Shown in pieces: positions 51,180 through 63,092 of a DNA stretch of 64,000 nt (position 1 is the stretch's first letter; each line of letters begins with the position of its first letter). The stretch lies in assembly GCA_037954325.1 (NCBI GenBank), contig JBBMNZ010000007.1, positions 6,505,001 through 6,569,000 of the forward strand. The letters are read 5' to 3'. Both the position numbers and the translations under genes were made by a program. Below the pieces are notes generated by a model, which had not been told where the DNA came from, did not search any database, and saw only the letters and a program-made list of their open reading frames with translations. This stretch comes from Fistularia commersonii (Eukaryota > Chordata > Actinopteri > Syngnathiformes > Fistulariidae).

Positions 51180-51844
51180 ATATATATATATATATATATA
51201 TATAAAGAGATATTTACTCTGAATTACTGCAATACCGAGTGTTTCCTCACCCCAAGTGCTTCTTCGTCTTTCAGAGGACCCCCACCATGTCACTCCGAGC
51301 ATGCCGAGATGTACGCTGTCACTTCCTGTGCATCCCGGGTGGATTATTATATTTGTTTTGAAAATCCAGCCCCATCAAAATAAAAGCCCTGAATATAAGG
51401 AGAAATCCTCCAGCGGGCTGGAATCACAGAAACGCGGGCCTGCTTTCAGTCCTTTTATTTTCTTGTCTCATCCCTTTGTTGCTATGGTAACCCCCCCAAA
51501 TTGCCCCTTTCATCCATTCAGTGGGTGGTCTTACATATTCTTCTTTTTCCTCCAAGAATGCACGGCGAGCTTGGAGAGGCAGGCGGCGTTCCGAATGTCA
51601 CGTTCATGTTTCTTGTCCCCCTTCGGCGCCCCGAAAACAGAAGGCCTCTACTTCAGGGTCACCCACGTGACGCGTCGAGCCATCACGCTAGAGCACAGGA
51701 AGTGTGGCGCCGCGCCACCTTCCTCTTTCAGTCCGTAGCGTCTCATCACTTCTTCTTTCATAAGGGGAAAGCCCACACTGAAGCAGGAAGTTACCCGGTT
51801 TCATCGTCGAAGGGTGAGCTGTTTTTGGGGTGACGGAGGCAGCC
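51180..51844 (+). promoter_or_regulatory. parvg: parvb-parvg intergenic region and parvg promoter
   Basis: About 670 bp from the parvb polyadenylation signal to the parvg ATG; begins with an (AT)n tract at 51180-51204. Near the parvg start it has cacgtgac at 51664-51671 (E-box) and two ETS-type cores, aggaagtg at 51697-51704 and aggaagt at 51785-51791. ETS sites would fit the leukocyte expression known for mammalian PARVG. Start site not determined. Confidence 0.4.
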
Positions 51845-52354
51845 ATGGAGGCCGCCCCCTTCGAGAGCCAAAGAGAGGACAATGACTCGAGCACGGACTC
51901 CTTCCAGGGTAGGTCGACGAAAAATATGACAGTTTAAGTGACAACCAGCTAATACCTGAAAGGCACTTCCTGGTTAGATGTAATGTCGATCCACCATGGA
52001 AACCATCCCGTCGTGTTTTTGACCTTTGACCTCCCACACTGATGTCGGAAAATCCGAAAACGATGCCGTGACCTCCTGTTGGTACGAGCGACGGAGGTAG
52101 CTGTTAGCTTCGCATCGCTGCCGGAGTTTGAAGTGGAGCTACAGATGTTGAGCAACCATGCAACGCCTTGTCCTTGGTTGGCGTCAAACGCCTAGCGGCG
52201 TACTGACATGTGGAGACCGGCGCCGTTGAGGAAACCAGGACGGGAACTCAAAAGGATCGATAGCAATGCATTCACTGGAACCGGGGTTGTAGGATTTTAC
52301 AGAACTTAGACTATTTTCTCAAAGTACCGGCATACATATGCCAGCATACCACGT

Positions 52355-52405
<51 letters not shown>

Positions 52406-54316
52406 TATATCCTCACATGTATGTATAGATACACATATATTTTTACTTACTATAAGCATCTACAGCATATACACATATATGCATGTGATTAAATACATCT
52501 ATCTATATATATCTACTTAAATATATGCATAAATATATACGTGTATATGTATTCACATATAGACATAAATATACACTGCTCAAAAAAATAAAGGGAACAC
52601 TTAAAAAACACATCCTAGATCTAAATGAATGAAATATTCTTATGAAATACTTTGCTCTTTACACATTTGAATGTGCTGACAACAAAATCACACAAAAATG
52701 ATCATTGGAAATCAATTGTATCAACCCATGGAGGTCTGGATTAGGAATCACACTCAAAATTAAAGTGTAAAAACAAACTCCAGGCTGAGCCAACTTTGAT
52801 GTAATGTCCTTAAAACAAGACAAAATGAATCTGTGTTGCTTCCTGAGTGGACACTATGATTTCCCAGAAGTGTGATTGACTTGGACTTACATTGTGTTGT
52901 TCAAGTGTTCCCTTTATTTTTTTGAGCAGTATATATGTATCCATGTATATATGCACATACATATATTTATGGAGATAATCATTGGTGTGCATACAGATAT
53001 ACACTTTATGGCCAAAAGTATTTGCTCACCAGGCCTTGACTTGCATATGAGCTTAAGTGACATCCCATTCCTAATCCATATATTCAATATGACATTGGTC
53101 CACCCTTTGCAGCTAGAACAGCTCTCAACTCTTCTGAGAAGGCCGTCCACAAGGATCAGGAGTGTGTTTATGGGAGTGTTTGACCATTCTTTCAGAAGCG
53201 CATTTGTGAGGTCACACACTGATGGTGGACGAGAAGACCTGGTTCTCAGTATCCGCTCTGATTCATCCCAAAGGTGTTGTATTGGGTCGAGGTCAGGACT
53301 CGTCAAGTTCATCCACACCAGACTCTGTCATCCATGTCTTTATGGACCTTGCTTAGTGCACTGGTGCACAGTCATGTTGGAAAAGGACGGGTCCGACTCC
53401 AAACTGTTCCCACAAAGTTGGGAGCATGGAATTGTCCAAAATGTCTTGGTATGCTGAGGCTTTCAGAGTTCCTTCCACTGGATCTAAGGGGCCGAGTCCA
53501 GCTCCTGAAAAACAACCCCCCTCCACCAAACTTCACACTTGGCACGACGCAGTCTGACAAGAACCTTCTCCTGGCAACCGCCGAACCCAGACTCGTCCAT
53601 CAGATTGCCAGATGGAGAAGCCCGAATCGTCGCTCCAGAGAACGGGTCTCCACTGCTCCAGAGTCCAGTGGTGGCCTGCTTTACGCCACTGCATCCGCTG
53701 CTTTGCATTGCACTTGGTGGTGAGTGGCTTGGATGCAGCTGCTCGGCCATGGAAACCCATTCTATGAAGCTCTCTGCGCAACTGGTCTTGAGCTAATCTG
53801 AAGGCCAAATGAAGTTTGGAGGTCTGTCGCGATTGACTCTGCAGACATTTGGCGACCTCTTGGTACTATCCACCCCAGTATTAGTTGACCCCGCTCCACC
53901 AGTTTACGAGACTTTTTTTCCCACTTGTTATGTAGTATTCTGACGACGCGTCGATAAATTGTTCGCGGTCAGGAGGTCCCTGGTTGTTTGTGTGAAGTCT
54001 CCACATACTCCTGCGTAGGGTTCCTCCAGGTTCCTCCTCCTCCTGCCTAAAACATGCAGGAGGTTCGTTGGAGATCCTGCGTTGCCCAGACACCTGAAGT
54101 CACTTGTTTTTTCATCTTCGGAGATGATGATGATGATGACCGTTTTATTACCACAGTGTCCAGGAGCAAGCACATCCAGAGGTCCTCGCTGGAGGACCCC
54201 AAGTTCCAGAAGCTCAAAGAGGTGTGGTGTCCAACATGGCGGCCGGCGCCACGGCGGTCCAAAAGAACCGAACGCATCAACCACGTCATGTGTTTGGATT
54301 GTATGACTTTGTAGTT

Positions 54317-54361
<45 letters not shown>

Positions 54362-57300
54362 CGTTGGTGGACTGGATCAACAGCACCTTGAAGCGGGAGC
54401 ACATCGTGGTCCAGAGCCTGGAGGAGGATCTCTACGACGGCTTGGTTCTTCATCACTTGCTCTGTGAGATAACACACACGCATCTCATCTCCGTCCTCCT
54501 CCTCCTTACAATTATCGGCGATGAAACTTCTTGTCTTCGGTCTCCTGCAGCCACGCTGGCCGGCGTGCACCTCCCCCTGGAGGAGATCACCCTCAGCAGC
54601 GAGGCTCAGACCCAGAAGCTGGACGCCATCCTGCGCGAGGCCGACGCCAGGCTGGGCCCTCGGGACCAGATGAAGTGGAACACGAGCCGTGAGTCAACGG
54701 GCCGACTTCCAGATCCCCGCAGGATCTGGTGTTCCTTCAGAGATGCCAAATGTTTGATCATCTCCAACTGTGCAGGATTACCCTTCAGCTGTCACCCAGT
54801 CCTTCAGCAGACGAGATGTTTCACCTGCCTCCATCAACCCTCTCCTCTCACACTAGCTACCTTCCTGTCCTCTTCCCGTCCATCCATAACCCTCACTCTG
54901 GTCTTCCTCCGGACCAACCCAGATCTTCTCCATCCCTTCTCTGTCCATGTCCAAACCATCAGTGTGACTTTATCTCCAGAACATCTAACATGTGCCATCC
55001 TTCCGACGGACTCCTTCCAGATCCTCTCCATCCTCCTCCCTCCCAAAGAGAACTTCCACATCTTCATGTCTTCCTCCCTGCTCCCATCACAGATCACAGT
55101 GTCATCCGCATACAACTTAACATATTAATACATTTCCTCGATTCATTCAAATAAGGTAATCTTAAAAAGGTCCTAAATCAGTTCCGGCACCTTCTTCTTG
55201 TCCGACGAGTTCTTACAGTCCAGACGGTAAAATGTCAACATGACACAGCAATACAACCTGTAACCGACAAGTGGCGATGTAAACACAAAGATGTTCCCTC
55301 TTGCTACATAAGCTACAAGTCAGGTCCATCTAGGCGCATCGCCAGTACTCCAGGGTTTATCACAGAACCAGCCGAAACCAAAATCCACAAAGCGGCGACC
55401 ATATTTTTATTTATCATCTATATGTATTTAAAGCTTTATCACCCTTCCAACACTTCCCATGCTCCTCTAAACACTTCTTATATGAGTCACACAAACACAA
55501 CACCGCAGAGTAACACTGCGAGCAGCGGCCGCACGTCCATGTGAGAGAAAATGCTTATTTTGCCATTAAAATAATTGAAATAATGAATAGATAAAATTAC
55601 TTTAATACATAAAACGCCCTTCCCTGGCCGGTGAAAGCACGTACCTGCACGCCCCCCTGCAACCTATAGGGAAGTGCTTGCTTTTTGAAAAGTAAGGGAT
55701 TTCTCATGAGAGTCTGTGAGAAAACTCCAGGTGATTTCAACCTGACTGAAAATCGCCTCCCAGAAAGGGAAACTGCACGCTGATTGGACGCTCCATTCAC
55801 AACAGAAATGACCTTCTATGCCGCACTTTGGTTGCGCATCCGGATCACCCTTACGAACAAAGCGCCCTTGTTTGTAAATGAAAGAGTAACTCAAATATTT
55901 ATCGAAATGCATGGATTTGTTTGCGATTCCAAGAGAGCTTCTGCCGCCTTGCTGCGTCCGTCCTTTGTATCCCAGCAAGTCAATTGTCTGCCTTCTGTTC
56001 TCTCGCTCTGTCAGTCATCCACAAGAAAGACCTCTTGGCCACTATTCATCTCCTGGTTGCCATGGTGAGACACTTCCAGCCTGAGCTGGATCTGCCGTCA
56101 AACGTGAAGGTGGAAGTGGTGGAGATGGAGGTGAGTGACACTGCTCGGCTGCCTTGCGTCTCGGCACCACGGCCACTCACTTCTCGGTCCTTCGCCTCCG
56201 TCCAGGTCAGCAGGTTCAAGATGAAATCCCAAGTCCAGACCGAAGTCCTGACGGAGGATTGGTGAGGAGAGTTTCCTTTATTACACTTTTATTACACCAT
56301 TATTACACCTTTATTACCCCATTATTACACCTTTATTACTAATGATTAGATCATTATTACACTGTTACTCCTCATCTAAATGAATAGTGTTCTGTGTCTT
56401 TATCTTATTAATTAATTCTTTGGTTGCTCTCAACAACATTTCAAACTCCCTTGCCAGTGCCGAGAGTGAGTATGAGCAGTCCAAGCAGTTGGGCAATTGG
56501 AATAGACGGGTCACGGGAATCACACCATGGACTTCTGTTGCCAGACGAAGACCCACTGCTGGAGCTCCAAGATCATGAGGTCAGCGCGGTGAAGAAGGTA
56601 AATAGGTGACGTGACCCATGAGCAAGGGGCAGCGCTTCGCTTTTTGGAGCATTTGGAGGCTGTTCATGTGTTCATCAGTTCATTGATCTGTCCCAGATTT
56701 CCCAAGCCATAGATGTCGCTCATGTTGCTACCAATCAAATCAGCTCAAGTCACAACAGCCAAGACATGCAGAAAAGAATAAGTTCTGGTGGGTTCAGGAG
56801 CTAAAAGGACATCAGGAACAGATCAAGAATACAGGGCATGGTGGAATGAGTCAGGAGCCTCCTGGATAGGGAGTCAGGAGACAAATGCCTGGTATGTTCT
56901 GACCGCCATCTGGACCCAGAGCACCGGGAAGCACAGAGTTCAAGGGCCCGTTTCCACGGTAACGCTTTTGGGTGAAAGCCCAAAGCTTCAGTTGCATTGT
57001 GGCCATCCGTTGCCAACAGAAAGGCGTTTACCGCGCCTGAAAACGGAAAGGTACGAAACACAGATTCCCGAATGCAAAGATATGAAAATGTCTCCATTTA
57101 CGTCTCCATGGAGACAATGGGTATGCCTGCGACTCTTATAGTCAATTTTGATGCGCGGGTGGGTTGACCATCACAACAATGACCTGTTCTAGAGTACGTC
57201 AGAGTAGTCGGAGGGAAACCAGGGGACTCCAGAGGACTCGAGTTCAAGTCCCGTTTCCATGATAATGCTTTTGGGTGAGCACTCCTGAGTACTCGAATGT

Positions 57301-60300
57301 ACTCAGGAGTGCTTAGAAGTACTTGGTGTGACACCCAGTCCACATACTCTTGAAATTGCCCCTCCTTGTTGTTCAGGATCTCCAAAAAGTAACCACAGCT
57401 CGTCGTCTGTCCACACAAACACACCACTGCTTGCTTTTGTTGATGTCGACACTCGCTGTAGCGCCTATGTTTGCGCCCCCTTGACAGGAAGTGTCTTTTG
57501 GCACATCATCGTCAACCTGACCTTGCTGGACAATCAGATGCCCGCGATTTGTAATTTTTTCTCCCTGTTTCAGTCGGATCTTGTTTATTTTGGCGGCTTT
57601 CCGCTTCCTTCTCTGCAGTCACGGTTCCCAGTTCTGCCCAGCCGTCTTGTTCTGTTAGCACCAGTGATAAATCACCGCTCCTCCATGCCGCCACTACTGA
57701 CAGTTGGGTCCGGCTGCCGCCGCCGATAGGGACACATCCACTCCCCTCGGTTTATACAGCAGCCTCAGTGGAGAGTTGTGTGTTTATGTAACACAAATAA
57801 AACCCAGTCCCAGTAATAATGAGGCACATCAAAAAGCAAACAGTGGCCAGTTCTGTCAACTCTGCTTGGAGATGGTCCTTTGGGAACCGTTGCTGGATTT
57901 AGTAATGGCACTCTTTTACCTCCACCTGGCAGAAGCAGAAGGCCACCAAACATTGGGCTGGGAACTGTCCGAGGTTTCTGCACCGGTAGAAGGGAGTGTT
58001 TCCTTTCCACTGTTGCTAAGTGCCCGCCGGTGGATGTATGTTGGGTTTCTATAGATCATGACAAAGAGTTCTTTGGACACATACAGCAGTGCTCTGAATG
58101 AGCAGAAGAGTCTTCAACAACTTGTTAGGACAAGAGAGAGTTACAACACCCCAGTCAGAAAGAGGTAAAAGGATAAATTAGTTTTCCTACATCTTCACAA
58201 GACCAATTACGCCCGATTTTCGCAACATTACATTATGATATATTTTCTGTATTTGTCGGAGCTAAATGACGAATCCTGGTCAAAGATTACTCCCAGTTTA
58301 CTTACGGAGGTGCTGGAGGCCAACAGGACACCATCCAGGGAAACTATATCATTAGGTATGGTGCTCCTATGATATTTAGAGCCCGGAGTGTTATCTTCTT
58401 TTTTGTTGGAGTTGAGCAGCAAGTTGGTAATCATCCAGATTTTGGTGTTCTTAAGATGTTTCTCGAGTTTAATGAACCCAACGGTCTCATCTGGCTTCAA
58501 TGAGAGCGCAAGGAAGTGGACATAAGGAGTTCCCATGAACAGTATCACCGAAAGGAACCATACATAGGGTAAAAAGAACTGGTTCAAGCACAGATCCTTG
58601 TGACACACCACAGATTTGTTTGCTGCATGCATCGTCATGATGACACTTATGTAATTGATTTGCGATCACTCTCTCAAAAATCTCAGATTAGAAAAGGGTC
58701 TATAGTTTGCATAAAGATCTGGCTCAAGAATACGCTGACCCGAGGGTCGGATAGCGTCTGGCTACCTTGATATCAACGCGCTAACATCCTCTGCTCCGAC
58801 TCCCAGGAAGTTCTTCACTTTGTCAACGTGTCCCTCTCCACCTTGGGCCTGCAGGTGTCGGCGGTGGACCAACAGGTGAGAAGCATACATGTGACATTCT
58901 GCAACAAAAGGCATCCCAACTGAAGTGTTTCACGGTTCCGTCTTGCTCCTTCCAGTTTTCCGACGGAGTGATCCTGCTGCTGCTGATCGGCCAGCTGGAG
59001 GGCTTCTTCATCCCGCTCTGCGACTTCTACCTGACTCCTGTCAATCATGCCGAGATGGTAGGCTATTACCCCAAGTCATGGCGTTCCGTTCGGAATGGAG
59101 TCGAATGAGAACGCCGTGATTTCAATTAGATAACAGATTTCTATTAGGCTAATCCTCAAAGGCGCAGATATCTATATTTTCCTTTTTCCCTTCGATCTAA
59201 TTTCCCAAATGAGTCGCGTGGTTAATTAACTGAGCCGAAAGCCGAGCTATAGAACTCCCCCGCGATAACTTATTATCACGTAATTAATATTTTACAATCG
59301 CTGTAATAAACGCGGGCGCTGCACCTCACCTGCACCGATGGCGCCGATCCCGCTTCAATGGGAGGGGATGGGATGAGTCTGGGAGAACGTCATGATTCTT
59401 TCATGATACGTCTTCATGAATTTCTTAATACCTGCTGCTCCCCGCCAGCAGCAGAAGCTGGAAAGGCAGACGGAGTCGCCGCCGCGATGTTGATTCGGAC
59501 GGCTTCTCGGGTTTTATAGATTATGGATCGGCTTTTTGACGTGGACACCTGCCTCTGTGGACCTGCCTTCTGAAGGCTATTCCAGCTGTCATTGGCCAGG
59601 AGGCGGGGTTTACCCACATACAGTACAGACATACAACTATCGCACCCTCGCACCTACACGTCAAATAGCGTCGTGTCTTTACCGACGTGTTGTTCAAACC
59701 CACAGAACTCATGTTTTGTTCTTCTCCTCTCCATAACCAGGTTCACAACGTGACCTTGGCCTTGGCGCTCCTGACGGACGTCGGCCAGCAGACGATCCGC
59801 ATCGACCCGCAAGGTGAGGTGAAGCCACCGAGCCGATCGGTCTGAAGAAAAGGGGACGGCGTGGAAACAATAAGTGCCACGTTATTTTAAACAGAACGAT
59901 GCATTCGGGGAGCTGGGATTATGCATTTCTACATTAACGCAATTTTATTTCCGGTGTTTGAGCCTAAACCATGTGGAAGTACCGCAGAAGGCAGTACCTC
60001 TCCAGGGATGCTGCTACTGTCACTCCTTCTGTGATACAACAGAATATTTGAATTTATTAATATTGAAAAATGAAGTAAAAATGACTCATCAGTAATTGTA
60101 TCTATGTTATTTATAAAGAGAACACTATTCTTTTATGATGATATATATGGTATATATAGATGTGTGATTTCTGTGCCGCAGATATCGTGTCCCAGGACAC
60201 CACTGCCACCTTGAAGATCCTCCACGGCCTGTTTCAGAGGCATCGGGGGGGAAGAGGGAGGGGAGGCGGAGGAGGCAGAGCTCCAGGAGGACCTTCGACC

Positions 60301-60303
60301 TGA
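51845..60303 (+). CDS. parvg: parvg, gamma-parvin
   Basis: Third parvin family member, in mammals mostly haematopoietic, binding ILK through CH2. Exons: 51845-51908, 54157-54221, 54361-54463, 54551-54688, 56015-56130, 56206-56261, 56458-56465 (8 nt), 56545-56597, 58807-58875, 58956-59057, 59741-59813, 60182-60303; 969 nt, 322 aa versus 331 in human. CH1: FQKLKETLVDWINSTLKREH, VVQSLEEDLYDGLVLHHLL. CH2: FVNVSLSTLGLQVSAVDQQ, FSDGVILLLLIGQLEGFF, HNVTLALALLTDV, ATLKILHGLF. It lacks the parvin LGGTLARK N-terminus, as human PARVG does. The tail after LHGLFQRHR is Gly/Arg-rich and ends GGRAPGGPST. Without the 8-nt exon the frame breaks. Introns 1, 4 and 8 hold transposon and LINE relics. AATAAA at 60370-60375. 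Confidence 0.94.
52350..52560. repeat. (TA)n/(CA)n and ATATAC-rich tract
   Basis: cacacacacatatatatata... runs and TATATACAC-type units next to the left end of the 52575 MITE in parvg intron 1. Confidence 0.8.
52575..52930 (+). mobile_element. MITE with Tc1/mariner-type ends, copy 1
   Basis: 356 bp. Left end actgctcaaaaaaataaagg, right end the exact inverse (cctttatttttttgagcagt), both next to TA-rich DNA as expected for TA insertion. No open frame. Copy 2 is at 60568-60918, same orientation and over 90% alike by eye. Confidence 0.9.
52999..53930 (-). pseudogene. Degenerate Tc1-like transposase gene
   Basis: Opens with tacactttatggccaaaagt, a familiar terminal motif of one teleost Tc1 family. 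Minus-strand frames show W-S-D-D-S-G-F-S-I-W-Q-S-D-G-R-V-W-V (first catalytic Asp region), then S-P-D-L-D-P-I-Q-H-L-W-D-E (last catalytic region; the usual Glu of N-P-I-E is Gln) and S-D-L/C-D-L-T-N-A-L-L. Several frameshifts. The right end of the element is unclear. Confidence 0.85.
53940..54100 (-). repeat. Teleost SINE-like dispersed repeat, copy 12 (partial)
   Basis: Minus-oriented: gtgaagtctccacatactcc, ctgcgtagggttcctccagg, aaacatgcaggaggttcgtt, gagatcctgcgttgcccaga. Confidence 0.65.
54320..54358 (+). repeat. parvg: (GT)n array at the parvg exon 3 acceptor
   Basis: 19-20 GT units running directly into the acceptor (gtgtgtgtag|acg). No pyrimidine tract lies between array and AG. Confidence 0.95.
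54770..55130 (-). mobile_element. RTE-type LINE fragment in parvg intron 4
   Basis: On the minus strand 55115 onward reads M-Y-A-D-D-T-V-I-C-D-G-S-R-E-E and later M-K-M-W-K-F-S-L-G, matching the same family as 22560-23095 and 38130-38880; deletions join these segments too closely. Not functional. Confidence 0.75.
55131..56014 (+). other. parvg: Rest of parvg intron 4
   Basis: Unique-looking sequence; no element recognised. Confidence 0.4.
56598..58225 (+). other. parvg: parvg intron 8, left part
   Basis: Contains loosely repeated text (gcccgtttccacggtaacgcttttgggtga near 56946 and ccgtttccatgataatgctttt near 57250), but no element I can name. Confidence 0.4.
58230..58690 (-). mobile_element. 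L2-type LINE fragment in parvg intron 8
   Basis: Minus strand: C-G-V-S-Q-G-S-V-L-E-P-V-L-F-T (the G-V-P-Q-G-S-V-L-G-P motif of L2 reverse transcriptases), then W-M-I-T-N-L-L-L-N-S-N-K-K-E and V-S-L-D-G-V-L-L-A-S-S-T-S-V-S-K-L-G-V-I-F-D. The YADD segment between them is deleted. Inactive. Confidence 0.8.
59058..59740 (+). other. parvg: parvg intron 10
   Basis: 683 bp; includes a partial plus-oriented SINE (copy 13) at 59575-59660: ggctattccagctgtcattg, ggaggcggggtttacccaca. Confidence 0.55.
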
Positions 60304-60567
60304 GGAGCCGGAGAACGTCCCTGACGCCAGAAGATCACAAGACGATGAACGATTTTTGATTGGACCTGAAATAAACTTTTTCAAATGTCAGCTTCAGATC
60401 TGTCAATCCATCCATCCATCTGATATATAAATCAGTTTGACAATATATCAAATACCGTGAGTGTTGGTTTCCAAGCCATTGATAAATACATTTATTTTTA
60501 TTTTTCATTTATTTCTTTACGTTTTGCTTTCCCAGTAAATGTTTATTAGTTTTTACTGTGTATATAC

Positions 60568-60918
60568 ACTGCTCGAAAAAATAAAGGGAACACTTCAAAA
60601 ACACATCCTAGATCTAAATGAATGAAATATTCTTATGAAATACTTTGCTCTTTACACAGTTGAATGTGCTGACAACAAAATCACACAAAAATGATCAATG
60701 GAAATCAAATGTATCAACCCATGGAGGTCTGGATTAGGAATCACACTCAAAATTAAAGTGTAAAAACAAACTCCAGGCTGATCCAACTTTGATGTAATGT
60801 CCTTAAAACAAGTCAAAATGAATCAGTGTTGCTTCCTGAGTGGACACTATGATTTCACAGAAGTGTGATTGACTTGGAGTTACATTGTGTTGTTCAAGTG
60901 TTCCCTTTATTTTTTTGA
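60568..60918 (+). mobile_element. MITE with Tc1/mariner-type ends, copy 2
   Basis: Matches copy 1 from actgctcgaaaaaataaagg to ccctttatttttttga, but the outermost right bases (gagcagt in copy 1) are replaced by gacctttat, so the right terminal repeat is damaged. Located 190 bp after the parvg polyadenylation signal. Confidence 0.88.
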
Positions 60919-62770
60919 CCTTTATACATGTAACCATATATATTCTGTAAAAACCATAGGCAGTGCTCATGAGTGAAGGGGAGTGTTAGCATTTAGCGCT
61001 AGCTCAACAACAACTCATTTCCAGTGGAATGTGGTCATTGGTGAAAACCAAGTGTCTTATGATTTTTTAATTTCTCTTTATTTTTAAATCTGGGAGTGCT
61101 AAATTAAGAAAATTAAAGAATTAAAGAAGCGTTAGGGGGGAAACGTACCGTCGATGGGCTCCCGTGGCGTGTTGTAAAACAAGGGTTATAAATATGCAAT
61201 AAACTAATGCAAATGATTTGCTATTCCTGGTTGTTTACTTCCAACTACACGCGCACGCCTGCTGACATTCAAGCGGGACAATTTATTCGCCCTCCGCCAA
61301 GACGAGATGCAAAGATCTGATCAAGGATGTCTGCGCTTGTGTTGCCATGGAAACCAAATTGTAGCCTCGGCGTCGGTCAAGCGAGTTGCGGAGGAACGCC
61401 CCCTAAAGGTCACCGAGCTCCATGATGCGTTCGGGGTCGCATTGTGATTGGTCGTGTGATAATCTTAAAGTGTTAATCATCTTTTAATTAGAAAGATTGT
61501 ACAGTTACATTCAATCACCATCAAATATTTTATGTCATTCTGTGATATAATTATGAGGATTTAGGTGTTTTATTTTATTTTATTTTTTCTCATTTTCCCC
61601 TGTTTTTTCTTTTTTTCTTTCCTTTATCTTATTTTGTTTTTCCTCTATTTTTTTCTCAATTTTATTTTTTTTTTTTCTTATTTTAGCTTTTTTGTGTTTT
61701 GGTGTGTGAGCAAGTCAATCTACAAAATATACTGTACAACAATCAATATGGATACACACATACATAAATACACGTATATTTTTGCTTTAACAAAATAATG
61801 CATTTATGCATACGATAAAATTCATATCTAATCAATCTATCAACAAAATATCTATAGTAATATATGTTTTTTTATGTATCTACACACACTTAAAAATATA
61901 TCTATTCATAACTGTATCCACATACATGTGGATGAGCATATGCATGAACATAAATTATGTATTTATTTTCAATTTTCCCACCGTTCTCATCAATTAATAT
62001 ACTTGATTGTGCTATTTGGTCTAATTCACTTATATATTTTAATTCAATTGTAATCGATTAATGATCATAATTATTATTAATAATGATGAATTATCAACAA
62101 TTTTTCTCCCCTCTTTAATCAGAAGAATTTTCCGACGTGACCTTGGCGAGTTAGTTATTACCATATTAGCATCTTCAAGACAATAAAAAAAGCATGTTGT
62201 ATTTTAGATATTGAGGACATCTGTGGGATCAGAGTTACCCCGAGGGAGGGACTACCCCCCTCCTTCCCCCACCGAGAGCGCGGCGTATGACTTCACTAAA
62301 AATAAACGGCGACGACGGGTACTCATGTAATAAATCATGAATTCAAACTAACTGCTGGGTTTACTTTCATCCCCGACCCCAACGATCGGCTGAAATGGGC
62401 AGGGACGACAAGGAACGTGTGAACGAGAGGCCCAAAATTATGGTATGGATTGTAGAGATAGATGGTTGTATGGAATAACGAATGAATGAGTGAATGCTGT
62501 GAATTTTCAAGACGTGCACAGACCCCGGGCAAATTCACTTGTAATTCCGGAGGGAAGCTAATGTTGCACCACGGATAAACCAATTAGCCTTAATTTCATT
62601 TCCTGCCTTGTGGTGAGGGGAAAGTAGACACTGGTGATGCATCATTTGGAGTGTCATATTTTTGACGTAATGGCTGCAAATAAAACATTTCATCAGGAAA
62701 AAACTCTTTTTGCTTATTTTATTTCAACCATGATTATATCAAACGAATCTGTCCAAAATATCCTATGAGC
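60919..62770. other. Intergenic DNA downstream of parvg
   Basis: No gene recognised. T-rich tract at 61566-61690; AT-rich with (CATA)-type runs at 61740-62100. Confidence 0.5.
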
Positions 62771-62779
62771 TATATATCT

Positions 62780-63092
62780 ATCTATCCATCTTCTGCCACT
62801 TATCCTGCACTCAGCTGTCATCGGGCAAAATAGTGGGGTTACACCCTGGAGTGGACACCAGTCAATCGCAGCTCTACATACAAAGAAAGACAACGTTCAC
62901 CCATTCGGGGCAATTTTCCCAATTTTCTTCCAATTAACCTCTTGCATGTTTTTTGCTGCATGTGGGAGGAAACCCAAGCAGACGCGGGGAGAACATGCAA
63001 ACTCCACACAGAAAGGTCCCCTCGTCGGAATTGGAACCGGGAATCGTGCTGTGAAGCTGAAGCGCTAACCGCCGTACCGCTGTGTCGCCCTA
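62780..63092 (-). repeat. Teleost SINE-like dispersed repeat, copy 14, with tRNA-like head
   Basis: The most complete copy. Read on the minus strand it starts agggcgacacagcggtacgg, then cggttagcgcttcagc (A-box-like) and cccggttccaattccgac (B-box-like), spaced as in a tRNA-derived polymerase III promoter. The body follows with the landmarks of the other copies, ending near aagtggcagaagatggatag. In this reading the family is a tRNA-derived SINE, most other copies being minus-oriented and truncated at the tRNA head. Confidence 0.7.
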
